This document shows positions 23,943 through 33,169 of a DNA stretch of 59,000 nt, one piece after another; the first letter of the stretch is position 1; each line of letters starts with the position of its first letter. This stretch comes from Acidobacteriaceae bacterium. Lineage in GTDB: Bacteria > Acidobacteriota > Terriglobia > Terriglobales > Acidobacteriaceae. The notes beneath the pieces were generated by a model. It saw only the letters and a list, made by a program, of their open reading frames with translations, did not search any database and had not been told where the DNA came from. The translations under genes and the position numbers were made by a program. The stretch covers positions 1 to 59,000 of the forward strand of contig JAICYR010000003.1 of NCBI GenBank assembly GCA_025934135.1, given 5' to 3'.

Positions 23943-25970
23943 TTATTTCTTATTGGACGAAGTTCCCGACGCGGAAACCGCGTCGAGTGGCTGAATGCTG
24001 AATCGTGGACCGAGGGCCTTCTCCAGGTCCGGCAGATCGAAATCGCGGAGAACCCCGGGAACAACCACATCGGGATCAAGATTGAAGCGCGTGAGCTGAG
24101 CCATCGCCACATATGTCATGGGGGCCTTGTCGCAAACGACGGCCCTGATATGCGGTTCGACCATCGCGGCAAACAAACCGAGGTTGGTGGCCTTGCCGGT
24201 GGTGCGTAGTGAAATGGAACGAGGCTGCACGTCCGGTCGCGCCTGAAGATAGCGAAATGCGCTGAGCACATCACGCGTCTGCATGGCTGGCATAGAGGTG
24301 CCGGTCAGAATCGCTTCCATGGGGATTTGGTAGGTACTCGGATATCCGGAGCCCCAGGTCAGAGGATGAGCGCTTTCGCCCCAACCGCGCGGATCAATGG
24401 CGAGAACGACATTGCCCTGCTGCACAAGGTGATCGATCGCGCTACCGGGGGCCGCGCCAGATTCCATGCCGGCTGGATTGATGTACAAGACCGCTGGCCT
24501 CCGCGGTGGCCCCTGCGACGAGCTGAAGACAAGTCCGGGAACGAGGATTCCGGGATCGGTGTGGATGTTGATTTTCTCAATGTGAACGCCGTCGCGGTCA
24601 AGCGAGCCGATTTTGTCCACGGTGGGAGTTTCACTTGTCCGAGGGAGCAAGAGCAGTTTGCGGACCAGAGCCGCGAGTTGCTTGCTGGATTTGGGCTTGG
24701 CTTCAGCCCGCAGATGCTCGGCGAGGGCCGCCGTCATGGCCTGAACCGTGGTCGCGTCAGGATAGCTTGTGAGCACCTGGCCCGTCGGAGTTACGTTGAG
24801 GTCCGCCGCAGAGCCTCGTTGCCGCGCGACGCCCTCGCCGTCATCATTGGTCCGGTCTTGAAGCCAGCGTGAAAGCCATTTGTATGCGGCTGCGCGACGA
24901 GGCGCCGACCAGCCATGCTTATCATTGGCTTCAATGAAACCGAACTTCTCTCCGGCCCCCATCAGGTTGAAGATCCGTTTGGCTTCGTCGCGGGTCTGGT
25001 GTGCGCCCGCGATGGGAAAGAAGTCCTGCGTGGCGGTTTCCATCAGTGCCGGGCGGGGAGCGATCTCGATCAGGAAATCCCCGTAATCGAGATGGTCCGC
25101 GAGAAAGTCCGGAAGCACCTGCTCTGAATCCTGCGGGCCGGGTCCACTCAACATCGCCTTCCAGGAGGTGAGATAGCAGGAGATGACTGCCACTGCGACC
25201 CGCCGGTCCATGGTGGCAATGTAAGCCGATTGAGTGCCCCCACCGGAGTTTCCGGCGGTTGCGATGCGCGATTTGTCGACGTCCGGCCTGGACTGGAGAT
25301 AGTCGATGCCGCGAATGCCATCCCAGATGAAGTAGCGGCCGATAGGGGTGCCGGTAAGCAGCGCCGGAATGCCGTCCGTCATGTGCTCCATGGTTCCATT
25401 AGGACGCAGCATGGGCTTATGCGTCGTCGGGTCGAGGTGCTCGATCCGTTCGCCTTGCCCGAGCGGATCAATGGCTAAAACAAGAAATCCGCGCTTAACA
25501 AGTGAAATCCAGACCGACTGGCCGCCCTTTTTGCCCATCTGGCTGTGCCCGGAGAGACCCAGCACCGCCGGATACGGCTTCGGCGCGTTTTTCGGAACGT
25601 AAACGTCAGCCGTCACGTAAAAATGAGGGATGCTCTGATAAATAAGCTTCTCAACGCTGTAGTCCCCGCGGTCGACGGTCCCGGTAATTTTCGCGTGCAG
25701 CGGGGTCCTGTCGGGGAAACCACCTATCTCTTTGAGAATGGTTTTTCTGATGTAAGCCTGCCGCCTTTGGACCGCTGCCTTGTCCTGAATGGCGGCGATT
25801 TCCTTCTGCCGCTCGGCGAGTTGGTGATCGGCCCTTTGGTCGAGGTAGTTCTTCACGATGTTGCCGAGATCGTTATCGACGGTGAGTGTTTGGCCTGAAG
25901 CGATTCCACCAAAACACAGTATGGATGCGGCAACGATGCCATTTATGAACATCATCGGTCGTCGATTCAT
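23943..25970 (-). CDS. Acetyl-esterase-like alpha/beta hydrolase, copy 1
   Basis: 675 residues. The first half is an acetyl-xylan-esterase-like hydrolase with S-G-H-S-Q-M-G, A-I-D-P-L-G-Q-G-E-R and the nucleophile elbow A-G-N-S-G-G-G-T near residue 238, with a likely His in D-K-H-G-W. The second half repeats an alpha/beta fold (A-I-D-P-R-G-W-G-E-S) but has R-T-T-G-K-A where a Ser nucleophile is expected, so it is probably non-catalytic. The N-terminus M-N-R-R-P-M-M-F is Tat-like and its DNA closely resembles the start of the GH28 gene. It should remove acetyl groups from an exported polysaccharide substrate. A paralogue of identical length lies 25 bases upstream. Confidence 0.83.
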   Translation of the reverse strand: MNRRPMMFINGIVAASILCFGGIASGQTLTVDNDLGNIVKNYLDQRADHQLAERQKEIAAIQDKAAVQRRQAYIRKTILKEIGGFPDRTPLHAKITGTVDRGDYSVEKLIYQSIPHFYVTADVYVPKNAPKPYPAVLGLSGHSQMGKKGGQSVWISLVKRGFLVLAIDPLGQGERIEHLDPTTHKPMLRPNGTMEHMTDGIPALLTGTPIGRYFIWDGIRGIDYLQSRPDVDKSRIATAGNSGGGTQSAYIATMDRRVAVAVISCYLTSWKAMLSGPGPQDSEQVLPDFLADHLDYGDFLIEIAPRPALMETATQDFFPIAGAHQTRDEAKRIFNLMGAGEKFGFIEANDKHGWSAPRRAAAYKWLSRWLQDRTNDDGEGVARQRGSAADLNVTPTGQVLTSYPDATTVQAMTAALAEHLRAEAKPKSSKQLAALVRKLLLLPRTSETPTVDKIGSLDRDGVHIEKINIHTDPGILVPGLVFSSSQGPPRRPAVLYINPAGMESGAAPGSAIDHLVQQGNVVLAIDPRGWGESAHPLTWGSGYPSTYQIPMEAILTGTSMPAMQTRDVLSAFRYLQARPDVQPRSISLRTTGKATNLGLFAAMVEPHIRAVVCDKAPMTYVAMAQLTRFNLDPDVVVPGVLRDFDLPDLEKALGPRFSIQPLDAVSASGTSSNKK

Positions 25971-25995
25971 ATCGGTCCTTTTCTATTGGAGGGAT

Positions 25996-28023
25996 TTACC
26001 TGAGATTAGACGAAGTTTTCGTCGCGCTGGACGCAGCATGCGATTGAATGCGAAAGCCCGGCCCCAAAGCACGCTCCAGATCGGGCAGATCGAAGTCGCG
26101 AAGGATGCCGGGAACAATCACGTCAGGATCGACTTTGCCGACCTTTTCCTGCGTCATCGCCAGATAGGTGAGCGGGGCCTTGTCGCATACGACGGCCTTA
26201 ATGCTCGGCTCGACCACAGCGGCGAACAGGGCAAGATTGGTGGCCTTGCCGGTGGTACGCAGCGAGATGGAACCAGCCTTCACGTCGGGTCTGCTCTCAA
26301 GATAGCGGATTGCGCTGAACACGTCGCGGGTCTGCATGGCGGGCATGGATGTGCCGGTCAGGATCGCGCGCATCGGAAGTTGATAAGTGCTCGGGTATCC
26401 GGAGTCCATCGTCATTGGCGGCGCGCTTTCGCCCCAGCCGCGCGGATCAATGGCGAGAACGACGTTGCCCTGCCGCACGATTTGGTCGATTGCGCCGCCG
26501 GGGGCCGCACTCGCGGCCATTCCGGCGGGGTTAAGATACAGGACCGCTGGGTTGCGGCCGGATGAGTGGGGAGGGCTGAAAACGAGTCCGGGGACAAGGA
26601 TTCCGGGTTCGGATTGGATGTTGATTTTTTCAATGTGAACGCCGTCGCGGTCGAGCGAGCCGACCGTGTCCACGGCGGGGGCTTCGGTTTGCCGCGGAAG
26701 GGAGAGTAATTTGCGGACGACAATCGCCAGTTGCTCACGGCTTTTTGGCTTGGCTTCGGCGCGGAGGCGGTCGGCGAGAGCGGCCGTAATGGATTGCACA
26801 TTTTTCGCGTCGGGATAGCTTGAGAGTACTTGGCCGGTCGGTGTCGCGTTGAGATCGGCTGGCGTGTTCAGATGCTCAACGAGGTCCTTGCCGTCGTCGT
26901 TGGTGCCGTCCTTGAGCCATCGGGAGAGCCATTTGTATGCGGCCCCACGGCGCGGCGCGGACCAGCCGTGCTCGTCCGCATACTCAAAGTAGCCGAACTT
27001 CTCACCGGCCCCCATCAGGTTGAAAATCCGCTTGGCTTCATCACGTGTCTGACGCGCGCCCGCGATGGGGAAAAAATCATACGTGGCGGTCTCCTCAAGG
27101 GCCGGACGCGGGGCAATCGCAATCAGAAAATCGCCAAAGTCAAGATGGTCCACGAGGAAATCTGTGAAGACCTGCTCGGAGTCCTGCGGGCCGGGTCCAT
27201 CCCAGATGGCCTTCGACGAATTGAGGTAGCAGGAAATAACGGCCGCCGCCACGCGCTGGTCCATGGCCGCGATGTAAGCCGATTGCGTGCCGCCACCGGA
27301 GTTGCCGGCGGTCGCGATGCGGGACTTATCCACGTCCGGCCGCGACTCAAGGTAATCGATGCCGCGAATGCCGTCCCAGATGAAGTAGCGGGCAATATCT
27401 GTCCCGGTGAGAAGGGCCGGCAAGCCGTCGGTCATGTGGGCCATGGTCCCGCCGGGGCGCAAAAACGGCCGACGCGTTTTCGGGTCCAGATGCTGGATGC
27501 GCTCCCCTTGACCCAGCGGATCTATGGCAAGCACGAGAAAGCCACGCTTGGCGAGGGAAATCCAGACCGTCTGGTAATTGCTGAATTCTTTGCCGTCAGG
27601 GCTGTGTCCCGCGAGGCCCAGCACAGCGGGGTAGGGTTTGGGTGCGTTCTTTGGAACGTACACGTCAGCTGTCACATAAAAATGGGGAAGGCTCTGGTAA
27701 ACAAGCTTTTCAATCGTGTAGCCGGGGCGGTCGACGGTTCCGGTGATGGTGGCGTGCAGCGGAGTCTTGGCGGGAAAGCCGCCGATCTCTTTGAGAATGG
27801 TTTTTCTGATGTAAGCCTGGCGCTTTCGTACCGCCACCTTGTCCTGAATGGCGGCAATTTCGTTCTGACGCTCGGCAAATTGGTGGTTGGCGCGCTGGTC
27901 GAGATACTTCCGGACCATGTGGCCAAGATTGTTGTCGACAGTGAGCGATTGGCTTGAAGCCGTGCAACAAAAGACAAAGGCGAAGGTGAGGGTGAAAACC
28001 AAAAGAGACTTAGGCAGTTTCAT
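25996..28023 (-). CDS. Acetyl-esterase-like alpha/beta hydrolase, copy 2
   Basis: A 675-residue paralogue of the 23943 gene, alike over almost the whole length (shared L-T-V-D-N-x-L-G, A-G-N-S-G-G-G-T-Q-S-A-Y, Y-F-I-W-D-G-I-R-G-I-D-Y-L and the same C-terminal domain with R-T-T-G-K-A). The difference is the first 25 residues: here M-K-L-P-K-S-L-L-V-F-T-L-T-F-A-F, a Sec signal peptide without twin arginines. GAGGTGA lies directly before ATG 28023. A terminator for the upstream receptor gene lies between the two genes, so either readthrough or a separate promoter is needed. Tandem duplication with change of export route is inferred. Confidence 0.83.
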   Translation of the reverse strand: MKLPKSLLVFTLTFAFVFCCTASSQSLTVDNNLGHMVRKYLDQRANHQFAERQNEIAAIQDKVAVRKRQAYIRKTILKEIGGFPAKTPLHATITGTVDRPGYTIEKLVYQSLPHFYVTADVYVPKNAPKPYPAVLGLAGHSPDGKEFSNYQTVWISLAKRGFLVLAIDPLGQGERIQHLDPKTRRPFLRPGGTMAHMTDGLPALLTGTDIARYFIWDGIRGIDYLESRPDVDKSRIATAGNSGGGTQSAYIAAMDQRVAAAVISCYLNSSKAIWDGPGPQDSEQVFTDFLVDHLDFGDFLIAIAPRPALEETATYDFFPIAGARQTRDEAKRIFNLMGAGEKFGYFEYADEHGWSAPRRGAAYKWLSRWLKDGTNDDGKDLVEHLNTPADLNATPTGQVLSSYPDAKNVQSITAALADRLRAEAKPKSREQLAIVVRKLLSLPRQTEAPAVDTVGSLDRDGVHIEKINIQSEPGILVPGLVFSPPHSSGRNPAVLYLNPAGMAASAAPGGAIDQIVRQGNVVLAIDPRGWGESAPPMTMDSGYPSTYQLPMRAILTGTSMPAMQTRDVFSAIRYLESRPDVKAGSISLRTTGKATNLALFAAVVEPSIKAVVCDKAPLTYLAMTQEKVGKVDPDVIVPGILRDFDLPDLERALGPGFRIQSHAASSATKTSSNLR

Positions 28024-28041
28024 GTCACCTCGTATCTTAAT

Positions 28042-28076
28042 AAAAAGGGACCTGGCCCCACGAAAGAGGCCAGGTC
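28042..28076 (-). terminator. Rho-independent terminator of the TonB receptor gene
   Basis: On the minus strand GACCTGGCC (28068-28076) pairs perfectly with GGCCAGGTC (28049-28057), followed by CC and five T. It lies 16 bases past the receptor stop codon and just upstream of esterase copy 2, separating receptor from enzyme expression at least partly. Confidence 0.8.
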
Positions 28077-28092
28077 ATTCGGCTCCAAACTA

Positions 28093-31000
28093 CTAAAAAC
28101 TGTACTTGGCTGAGAGTTGGAAGTTGCGCGCACTCGAGCGTACGCCGGTGATTCGCCCGAAATCCGCGGCCCCAATTTTATCGTTCGGATTTCCGTAGCT
28201 CACGATGTTAAATACATTGAACGCCTCGGCGCGCAGCGCAAGGCGCTGACGCTCGGTGATGGCAAACGATTTGAATGCCGCGGCGTTGTAGGACTGGTAG
28301 CCGGGAATGCGTTCAGACCTCGGCCGCGCATTATCGATGATTCCGATGGGAGGAGTTCCGTACGCGCACACCCCGTCGTCCACTCCAGGGTTCGTGCATC
28401 CATCCGTGGAAGGATCATCGCCCCACCACTGATCAATCGACCGATTGTGAATCTTAAATGGCCGGTAGTGAACTGCGCGGTTCTGTCCTGTGCGCGTACC
28501 GGCGTAATTCTTGGCGGCCACTATCGTCTCCGGAAGCCCAGTGAAGGCCGAGCCGGTCATTGAGACCTTCCATCCGCCGATAATCTCATCCGCAAAACGG
28601 TTGACGTTGGCTCCAAACATGCGTCCGCGGCCGAGCGGCAGTTGGTACACCATGTTGAAGTTCACGTTGTGGGTCGCATCCGTTGGAGCAGGTGAATACT
28701 CCCAGCCGAGGTGTCTTGGATCCGCCGGGAACGAACCATTGCCGGTCAAGGCGAGCTCACTGCCAAAGTAGCCGGTGGAATTCGTCATGGATTTGCTATA
28801 GGTGTAGTTGACGGTGAACTGCAGCCCGTTCGCCAACCGCTGCCGGAATGTTGACTGGAGCGCGTTGTAGTTCATCATGCCCTCTGAGTCCGTGATGCGC
28901 AGGAACCCGGTCTGGCCGACCAACTGGTAGTAAGGTGTCTTGTTCACAGCAAAGCACGCGGGGCTGTTGTAGGGCAACAGGCTGTCGCCGTTCCAGCAGG
29001 GCTGAGTTTGCTGATTGCCGTTGTTCGCGTTGATGAGGTGGACCCCAGTCTCGCCAAGATAGCCGATCTGGAGTGATGTTGTGTTGGTGAATTGATATTC
29101 CGTCGTCAGACTGAATTCGTTGATATTGGAAGAGCGGAGATGGTGACTCCAGGCACGGACCGTGATCCCGCACTTCGGGTCATTGATCGTGTCGCAATCA
29201 GGAGTGTGGGCGGAGAATGCCGTCTCCGCCGGGGTGAACTCCCCAGGGTCGCTGAGGCTGGTCGGCGCCGAACCTGAGAAGTTGACTGCCGTCTGGAAAG
29301 GAGGATTGATGATAAGCCGCAGATTGGCGCCCGTTCCCGCCAGGAAGGTTGTAGTGCCAAAGCCTCCTCGAACCACAAGCCGCCGAATTGGATTGTAGGA
29401 AAAGCCAACGCGAGGCATGAAATTGGTCCAGACTGAATCATAGAGGGCGCGGCTATTGCCATTCTTGCCCGCCAGTTCCAATTCGCCAGTCGCCAGATTT
29501 ACGTTCGATTGCTTGTCGTGGGCTTCGTAGATCGGCTGGTCATACTCCCAGCGCAGGCCGAGGTTGACAGTAAGGTTCGGACGGAGCTTCCAGTCATCCT
29601 GAGCAAAGACGGCGTCGCGCCACTGGCGCTGGCCCGCATACCCGGCCACCGTGCCGCGGCCCACACTGAATGCACGGTCCATGTTGAAATCCGCGACTCC
29701 GTAGCCGTTAACGTTCGGCGTGCTGGTATTGGATTTGATGAGCGGGTTGGAGGTGAAGTCGCCATTGTAGGTGATGGAACCTGACGCTCCGCTGAGGCCG
29801 CTATAGATGATGTTCTGCTGATAGCGGATGAACTGCGCGCCAAACTTGAACAGATGGCGGCCTTTCTGCCAGGTGAGGTTGTCTCCGTAGGTAAAGTTAT
29901 TCTCCACTAGATCGGAGTAGGTTCCCGTGCTCCCCAAAGAGGTAATGCCGCTGATGCTCTCATTGGCAAAACCGGGAGTCTGGTTGCCGCCCTGGATGCC
30001 AATAACCGCATTGCCATTCATCCCGAACACGCCGGTCGAGTCATAGGGAACGCCCTGGTTCCAGATGGTGCGGAGAAACCCGGCGCGAAACTCGTTGAGC
30101 ACCGCCGGTGTGAACGTGTGGACAAAGTTGAAAGTGAAGAGTTTGGTCGGGTACGTATCGGCGCCGGGGAAGCTAATCGCCAGCGGGGCCACGTCCACAT
30201 CCCCCGAAGTGCTTTGGCTATAGGTGCCAAAGAAGCTGTCCTTGTTGTTGGCCTTGTAGTCGAGGCGGACATCAAATTGGTCGTTGTATGTCCGGCTTTT
30301 CGTCAGTCCATGATAATTGCCGCTGGTCGCACTTCCCGGATTGGGAGCATGATTCGGCAGTGGATATACCTCCGGATGCGCGTACATGAACTGCGCCACT
30401 GGATTGGTGATGGGCACGTTCTGGTTGTCCACAAATGGAGCATAGCCATTCTGTGAATCATAGAGCTGAATCATGCGGTTGGTTTTGCAGGCAACCCCAG
30501 GAATGCACATGATGGCGGGGTCGAGCAACTCGGAGAAGTCCCCCTGACGCATCTTGGCGGTGGCAACGGACACAGCTCCCTGGCCGCCTGAATGGGACCG
30601 GACACCTTCGTAATCAACGAAGAAGAACAGCTTGTCGCGAAGAATGGGGCCGCCAAGAGTGGCTCCAAAGAGGCTGTTGGTTGCGCTGTGCCGGGCAATG
30701 CCGTTCCGGTTATTGGTCCAGCTATTGGCGTTGAAGATGGCGTCGTGTCCAAAGTAGTACATGCTGCCGTGAAACTGGTTGGTGCCATTGTTGAGCAGGC
30801 CAACTACAGCACCGCCGTTTACGTTGCCCCATTCAGCCGGAGCATTTGCGGAGATGACGCGCACCTGAGAGAGAGCGTTGGGCGCGACGTTATAACTTAC
30901 GAGGTTGGCGACGGTCTCGTTGATTTCAATGCCGTTGAGCAGGAAGTTATTGGATTGCGCGCGATTGCCGTTGATGGACAGCACGGAGCCGCCAATCACG

Positions 31001-31545
31001 TCGCGCACCTCTGCATTGCTTCCGGCAAAGCTGCCGGGAGCCGTGGTAATCGCACCGGGAGTGTACAGTGCGAGTTCCTGGAAATTGCGGCCCGCGAGGG
31101 GGATATTCTCGATGGCGTTGTTATCGAGCGTAGTGGCCAGTTCGCCATTTTCGGTATTGAGCAGGGGAGCCAGGTTTCCATTTACTGCAATGCTCTGGGT
31201 GGAACCGGCGACCGCCAGCTTGGCGTCGAACTTCGCCACCTGGCCGGCTTCCAGCGCGAAGGGCCCGAGCGCCTGGGCGGTAAACCCATTCGCCGTCACC
31301 GACACTCTGTACTGGCCGATGGTGAGGAATCGGATGCTATATACGCCATCCTTGTTGGTAGTGGTCTTTGTTTCGACGCCAGTGGCGATGTCGGTCGCCG
31401 TCACGGTCGCGCCGGGAACCACAGCGCCCGATGGGTCGGTCACGATGCCGCTGACGGCGCCGGTGATGGTCTGGGCCAGTGCGCCCGCGCAACACAGCGC
31501 GAGCAGGCCTATGGCTAGATACTGGAGAAATCTTGAAACACGCAT
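28093..31545 (-). CDS. Oar-like TonB-dependent receptor of the carbohydrate island
   Basis: 1150 residues. The signal peptide ends near A-G-A-L-A-Q. A CarboxypepD_reg domain (A-V-S-G-I-V-T-D-P-S-G-A-V-V-P-G-A) covers about 28-115. The plug has N-I-P-L-A-G-R-N-F-Q-E-L-A-L-Y-T-P-G and N-G-N-R-A-Q-S-N-N-F-L-L-N-G-I-E, then L-N-N-G-T-N-Q-F-H-G-S. The barrel has F-F-F-V-D-Y-E-G-V-R, V-F-A-Q-D-D-W-K-L and ends L-S-A-K-Y-S-F. There is no SusD partner, in line with acidobacterial systems. It should import oligosaccharides released by the neighbouring enzymes (inference). Shine-Dalgarno AGGAGG precedes ATG 31545. A sigma-70 promoter and a ROK-type dyad lie upstream. Confidence 0.92.
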   Translation of the reverse strand: MRVSRFLQYLAIGLLALCCAGALAQTITGAVSGIVTDPSGAVVPGATVTATDIATGVETKTTTNKDGVYSIRFLTIGQYRVSVTANGFTAQALGPFALEAGQVAKFDAKLAVAGSTQSIAVNGNLAPLLNTENGELATTLDNNAIENIPLAGRNFQELALYTPGAITTAPGSFAGSNAEVRDVIGGSVLSINGNRAQSNNFLLNGIEINETVANLVSYNVAPNALSQVRVISANAPAEWGNVNGGAVVGLLNNGTNQFHGSMYYFGHDAIFNANSWTNNRNGIARHSATNSLFGATLGGPILRDKLFFFVDYEGVRSHSGGQGAVSVATAKMRQGDFSELLDPAIMCIPGVACKTNRMIQLYDSQNGYAPFVDNQNVPITNPVAQFMYAHPEVYPLPNHAPNPGSATSGNYHGLTKSRTYNDQFDVRLDYKANNKDSFFGTYSQSTSGDVDVAPLAISFPGADTYPTKLFTFNFVHTFTPAVLNEFRAGFLRTIWNQGVPYDSTGVFGMNGNAVIGIQGGNQTPGFANESISGITSLGSTGTYSDLVENNFTYGDNLTWQKGRHLFKFGAQFIRYQQNIIYSGLSGASGSITYNGDFTSNPLIKSNTSTPNVNGYGVADFNMDRAFSVGRGTVAGYAGQRQWRDAVFAQDDWKLRPNLTVNLGLRWEYDQPIYEAHDKQSNVNLATGELELAGKNGNSRALYDSVWTNFMPRVGFSYNPIRRLVVRGGFGTTTFLAGTGANLRLIINPPFQTAVNFSGSAPTSLSDPGEFTPAETAFSAHTPDCDTINDPKCGITVRAWSHHLRSSNINEFSLTTEYQFTNTTSLQIGYLGETGVHLINANNGNQQTQPCWNGDSLLPYNSPACFAVNKTPYYQLVGQTGFLRITDSEGMMNYNALQSTFRQRLANGLQFTVNYTYSKSMTNSTGYFGSELALTGNGSFPADPRHLGWEYSPAPTDATHNVNFNMVYQLPLGRGRMFGANVNRFADEIIGGWKVSMTGSAFTGLPETIVAAKNYAGTRTGQNRAVHYRPFKIHNRSIDQWWGDDPSTDGCTNPGVDDGVCAYGTPPIGIIDNARPRSERIPGYQSYNAAAFKSFAITERQRLALRAEAFNVFNIVSYGNPNDKIGAADFGRITGVRSSARNFQLSAKYSF

Positions 31546-31684
31546 CCTTGCCTCCTAAGGATTGTTGGGGTGGCATCTCATTTTTCGAGACACCTTCCGT
31601 TTTTTTGCGCGACCGGCGGCAAAGGGGGAAGGCCATATGCGGGTCGAACGAGGTCAGTGTTCAAATGAGTTGGGCCAGATTGTT

Positions 31685-31710
31685 TTCATTTAGTTCTCTT
31701 ACTAAATGAA
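31685..31710. promoter_or_regulatory. ROK-type operator in the receptor leader
   Basis: TTCATTTAGT (31685-31694), a 6-base spacer and ACTAAATGAA (31701-31710) make a perfect 10-bp dyad. ROK repressors such as XylR bind dyads with TTAGT/ACTAA arms. It lies about 60-85 bases downstream of the predicted transcription start of the receptor gene, fitting a roadblock mode. A related dyad with the same spacer is beside the ROK gene at 33083-33108. Confidence 0.65.
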
Positions 31711-31776
31711 TGAGCCGCAAAGGCCACTCGCCTGGAAACCTGATTACATCGCACTTGATTGCTACGATTTCTGAAC

Positions 31777-31806
31777 TATATATCCAAACGTGCGGAAGGG
31801 TGTCAA
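31777..31806 (-). promoter_or_regulatory. Sigma-70-type promoter of the receptor gene
   Basis: On the minus strand TTGACA (31801-31806), an 18-base spacer and TATATA (31777-31782). The resulting leader of about 225 bases contains the ROK-type dyad. The rest of 31546-31871 holds no credible gene and is AT-rich compared with its surroundings. Confidence 0.6.
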
Positions 31807-31871
31807 GCTAAATTTTCAACTGGTTTGTTTTCAATAATTTATTCGCGTGACATCGTTGCCGCGTCGAGGCT

Positions 31872-33035
31872 TTAGAGTGACGCCTGCGTTCGCAGGAATT
31901 CATGCGCGGCAATGCTTGCCGCCCCTCTTGCCCAAAAGCTTTTCGCCGCTCTGTGGAAGAGCAATTTTGTGGAGGGAAGGAAGCGAGGCAGAATATTATT
32001 TTCGATTGCCTGGCGGACCGCGGTCAGGAAAATGCCGCCCTCGATATCTTCCGTAAAAGCGAAGAGAACCGCCTCAGGATTATTTGTCTGAATCAAATAA
32101 GAAACCGCCAGCCCAAGCGCCTGGCCGGCGTTGCGCAGAATGCCGGTTGCCGCCGTATTTCCCACTGAAGCGAGCCGCTCGATGTCCTGCAAATTTTCCA
32201 CCGCGAGGGATTGGTTCCGCGCCAGATCCACCATGGCGGCGATGCCACTGATGGTATCCAGGCAGCCCTTTTTCCCGCAGCGGCAGGAAAGACCGTTCGG
32301 GTCCATGGTGTAATGTCCAATTTCGCCGGCGCCGCCGCTTGCCCCTCTATAAAGTCTTCCACCAATGTAGTGCCCGGCCCCAATCGCATAGCTGAGCGTC
32401 ACGATGGTGAAGTTGCGCAGCTTGCGGGTGTTTCCAAAAAGCTTTTCGCCGGTCGCCACAGCGTTAGCATCATTCTCCAGATAAGTGGGGACGCCGGTCA
32501 CTCGCTGGACCACGCTAACGATGGGAACATCGGACCAATCCAGTTCGTTGGAGCGTATGCAGACGCCCGAATGAGGATCAACGAATCCAGAGATGGCCAG
32601 CCCGATCCCGAGCAGATTTTTCTTCTGAATGCCTTTGTTTTGAAGAATATATTTCATTCCGTCGCGTATAGCCGCAGCGCAAGCCTCCGGACGGGTTGTG
32701 AGCTCAAAGCTGTGGTTCTGTAGAACATTGCCATGTATATCGCAGAGCACCAGCAAGGCGGTCTCGTCCTGAAGAGAGACGCCCAGCACGTATCCGCGAT
32801 TCTCATTCAGGGCAAGCAGAACGGATGGCCTTCCCTGGCGCTGGCCATCATGAACGACCGAGGTTTCGCGAACCAGGCCGGCTTCGATCAACTCCCGGCT
32901 CAGTTCGGTAAGCGCGGAACGGCTCAGGCCAATCTTCTCCGCGAGATCGGAACGCGACATGGCGCCCGACTCGATCAGCGATTCGATTACCGACAGTTTC
33001 GATGATTTTGCCGCGTACTCTTCGAGTTGACGCAC
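31872..33035 (-). CDS. ROK-family transcriptional regulator
   Basis: A 387-residue NagC/XylR-type protein. An N-terminal winged helix (residues 10-65: M-S-R-S-D-L-A-E-K-I-G-L-S-R-S-A-L-T-E) precedes a sugar-kinase-like ROK domain. E-N-D-A-N-A-V-A-T-G-E and the zinc motif G-H-Y-T-M-D-P-N-G-L-S-C-R-C-G-K-K-G-C are conserved. The ATP-binding D-I-G-G-T-type loop is replaced by G-V-S-L-Q-D, so it should be a sugar-responsive repressor, not a kinase. It most likely controls the island through dyads at 31685 (receptor) and 33083 (its own 5' side). The gene lies between the receptor and lyase genes on the same strand. The ligand is unknown. Confidence 0.9.
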   Translation of the reverse strand: MRQLEEYAAKSSKLSVIESLIESGAMSRSDLAEKIGLSRSALTELSRELIEAGLVRETSVVHDGQRQGRPSVLLALNENRGYVLGVSLQDETALLVLCDIHGNVLQNHSFELTTRPEACAAAIRDGMKYILQNKGIQKKNLLGIGLAISGFVDPHSGVCIRSNELDWSDVPIVSVVQRVTGVPTYLENDANAVATGEKLFGNTRKLRNFTIVTLSYAIGAGHYIGGRLYRGASGGAGEIGHYTMDPNGLSCRCGKKGCLDTISGIAAMVDLARNQSLAVENLQDIERLASVGNTAATGILRNAGQALGLAVSYLIQTNNPEAVLFAFTEDIEGGIFLTAVRQAIENNILPRFLPSTKLLFHRAAKSFWARGAASIAAHEFLRTQASL

Positions 33036-33082
33036 GTTGCAGCCTGCCTCTTCGCCTCAAATGTGGAATGGCGGCTCTCATT

Positions 33083-33108
33083 TAAATTTATTTTCAAAAC
33101 TAAATCAA
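33083..33108. promoter_or_regulatory. Second ROK-type operator, beside the regulator gene
   Basis: On the minus strand TTGATTTAGT, a 6-base spacer and AATAAATTTA. Against the perfect dyad at 31685 the arms match 9/10 and 7/10 with the same spacer. It is 48 bases upstream of the ROK start codon, suggesting autoregulation. The surrounding 33036-33169 gap is AT-rich and otherwise empty. Confidence 0.5.
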
Positions 33109-33169
33109 GTAGGGGTAGAGCAGGTATCCGGCTGCGGTGTCTTGGTTATAACCTCCGCTTTGGTCCAGC

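Noticed and set aside
22451-24001. 516-residue plus-strand frame opposite the GH28 gene
   Set aside because: Antisense shadow; the beta-helix motifs on the minus strand are decisive.
28093-31545. Bacteroidetes-type PUL with SusC/SusD
   Set aside because: No SusD-like lipoprotein lies beside the receptor, and the receptor is of the Oar-like type.
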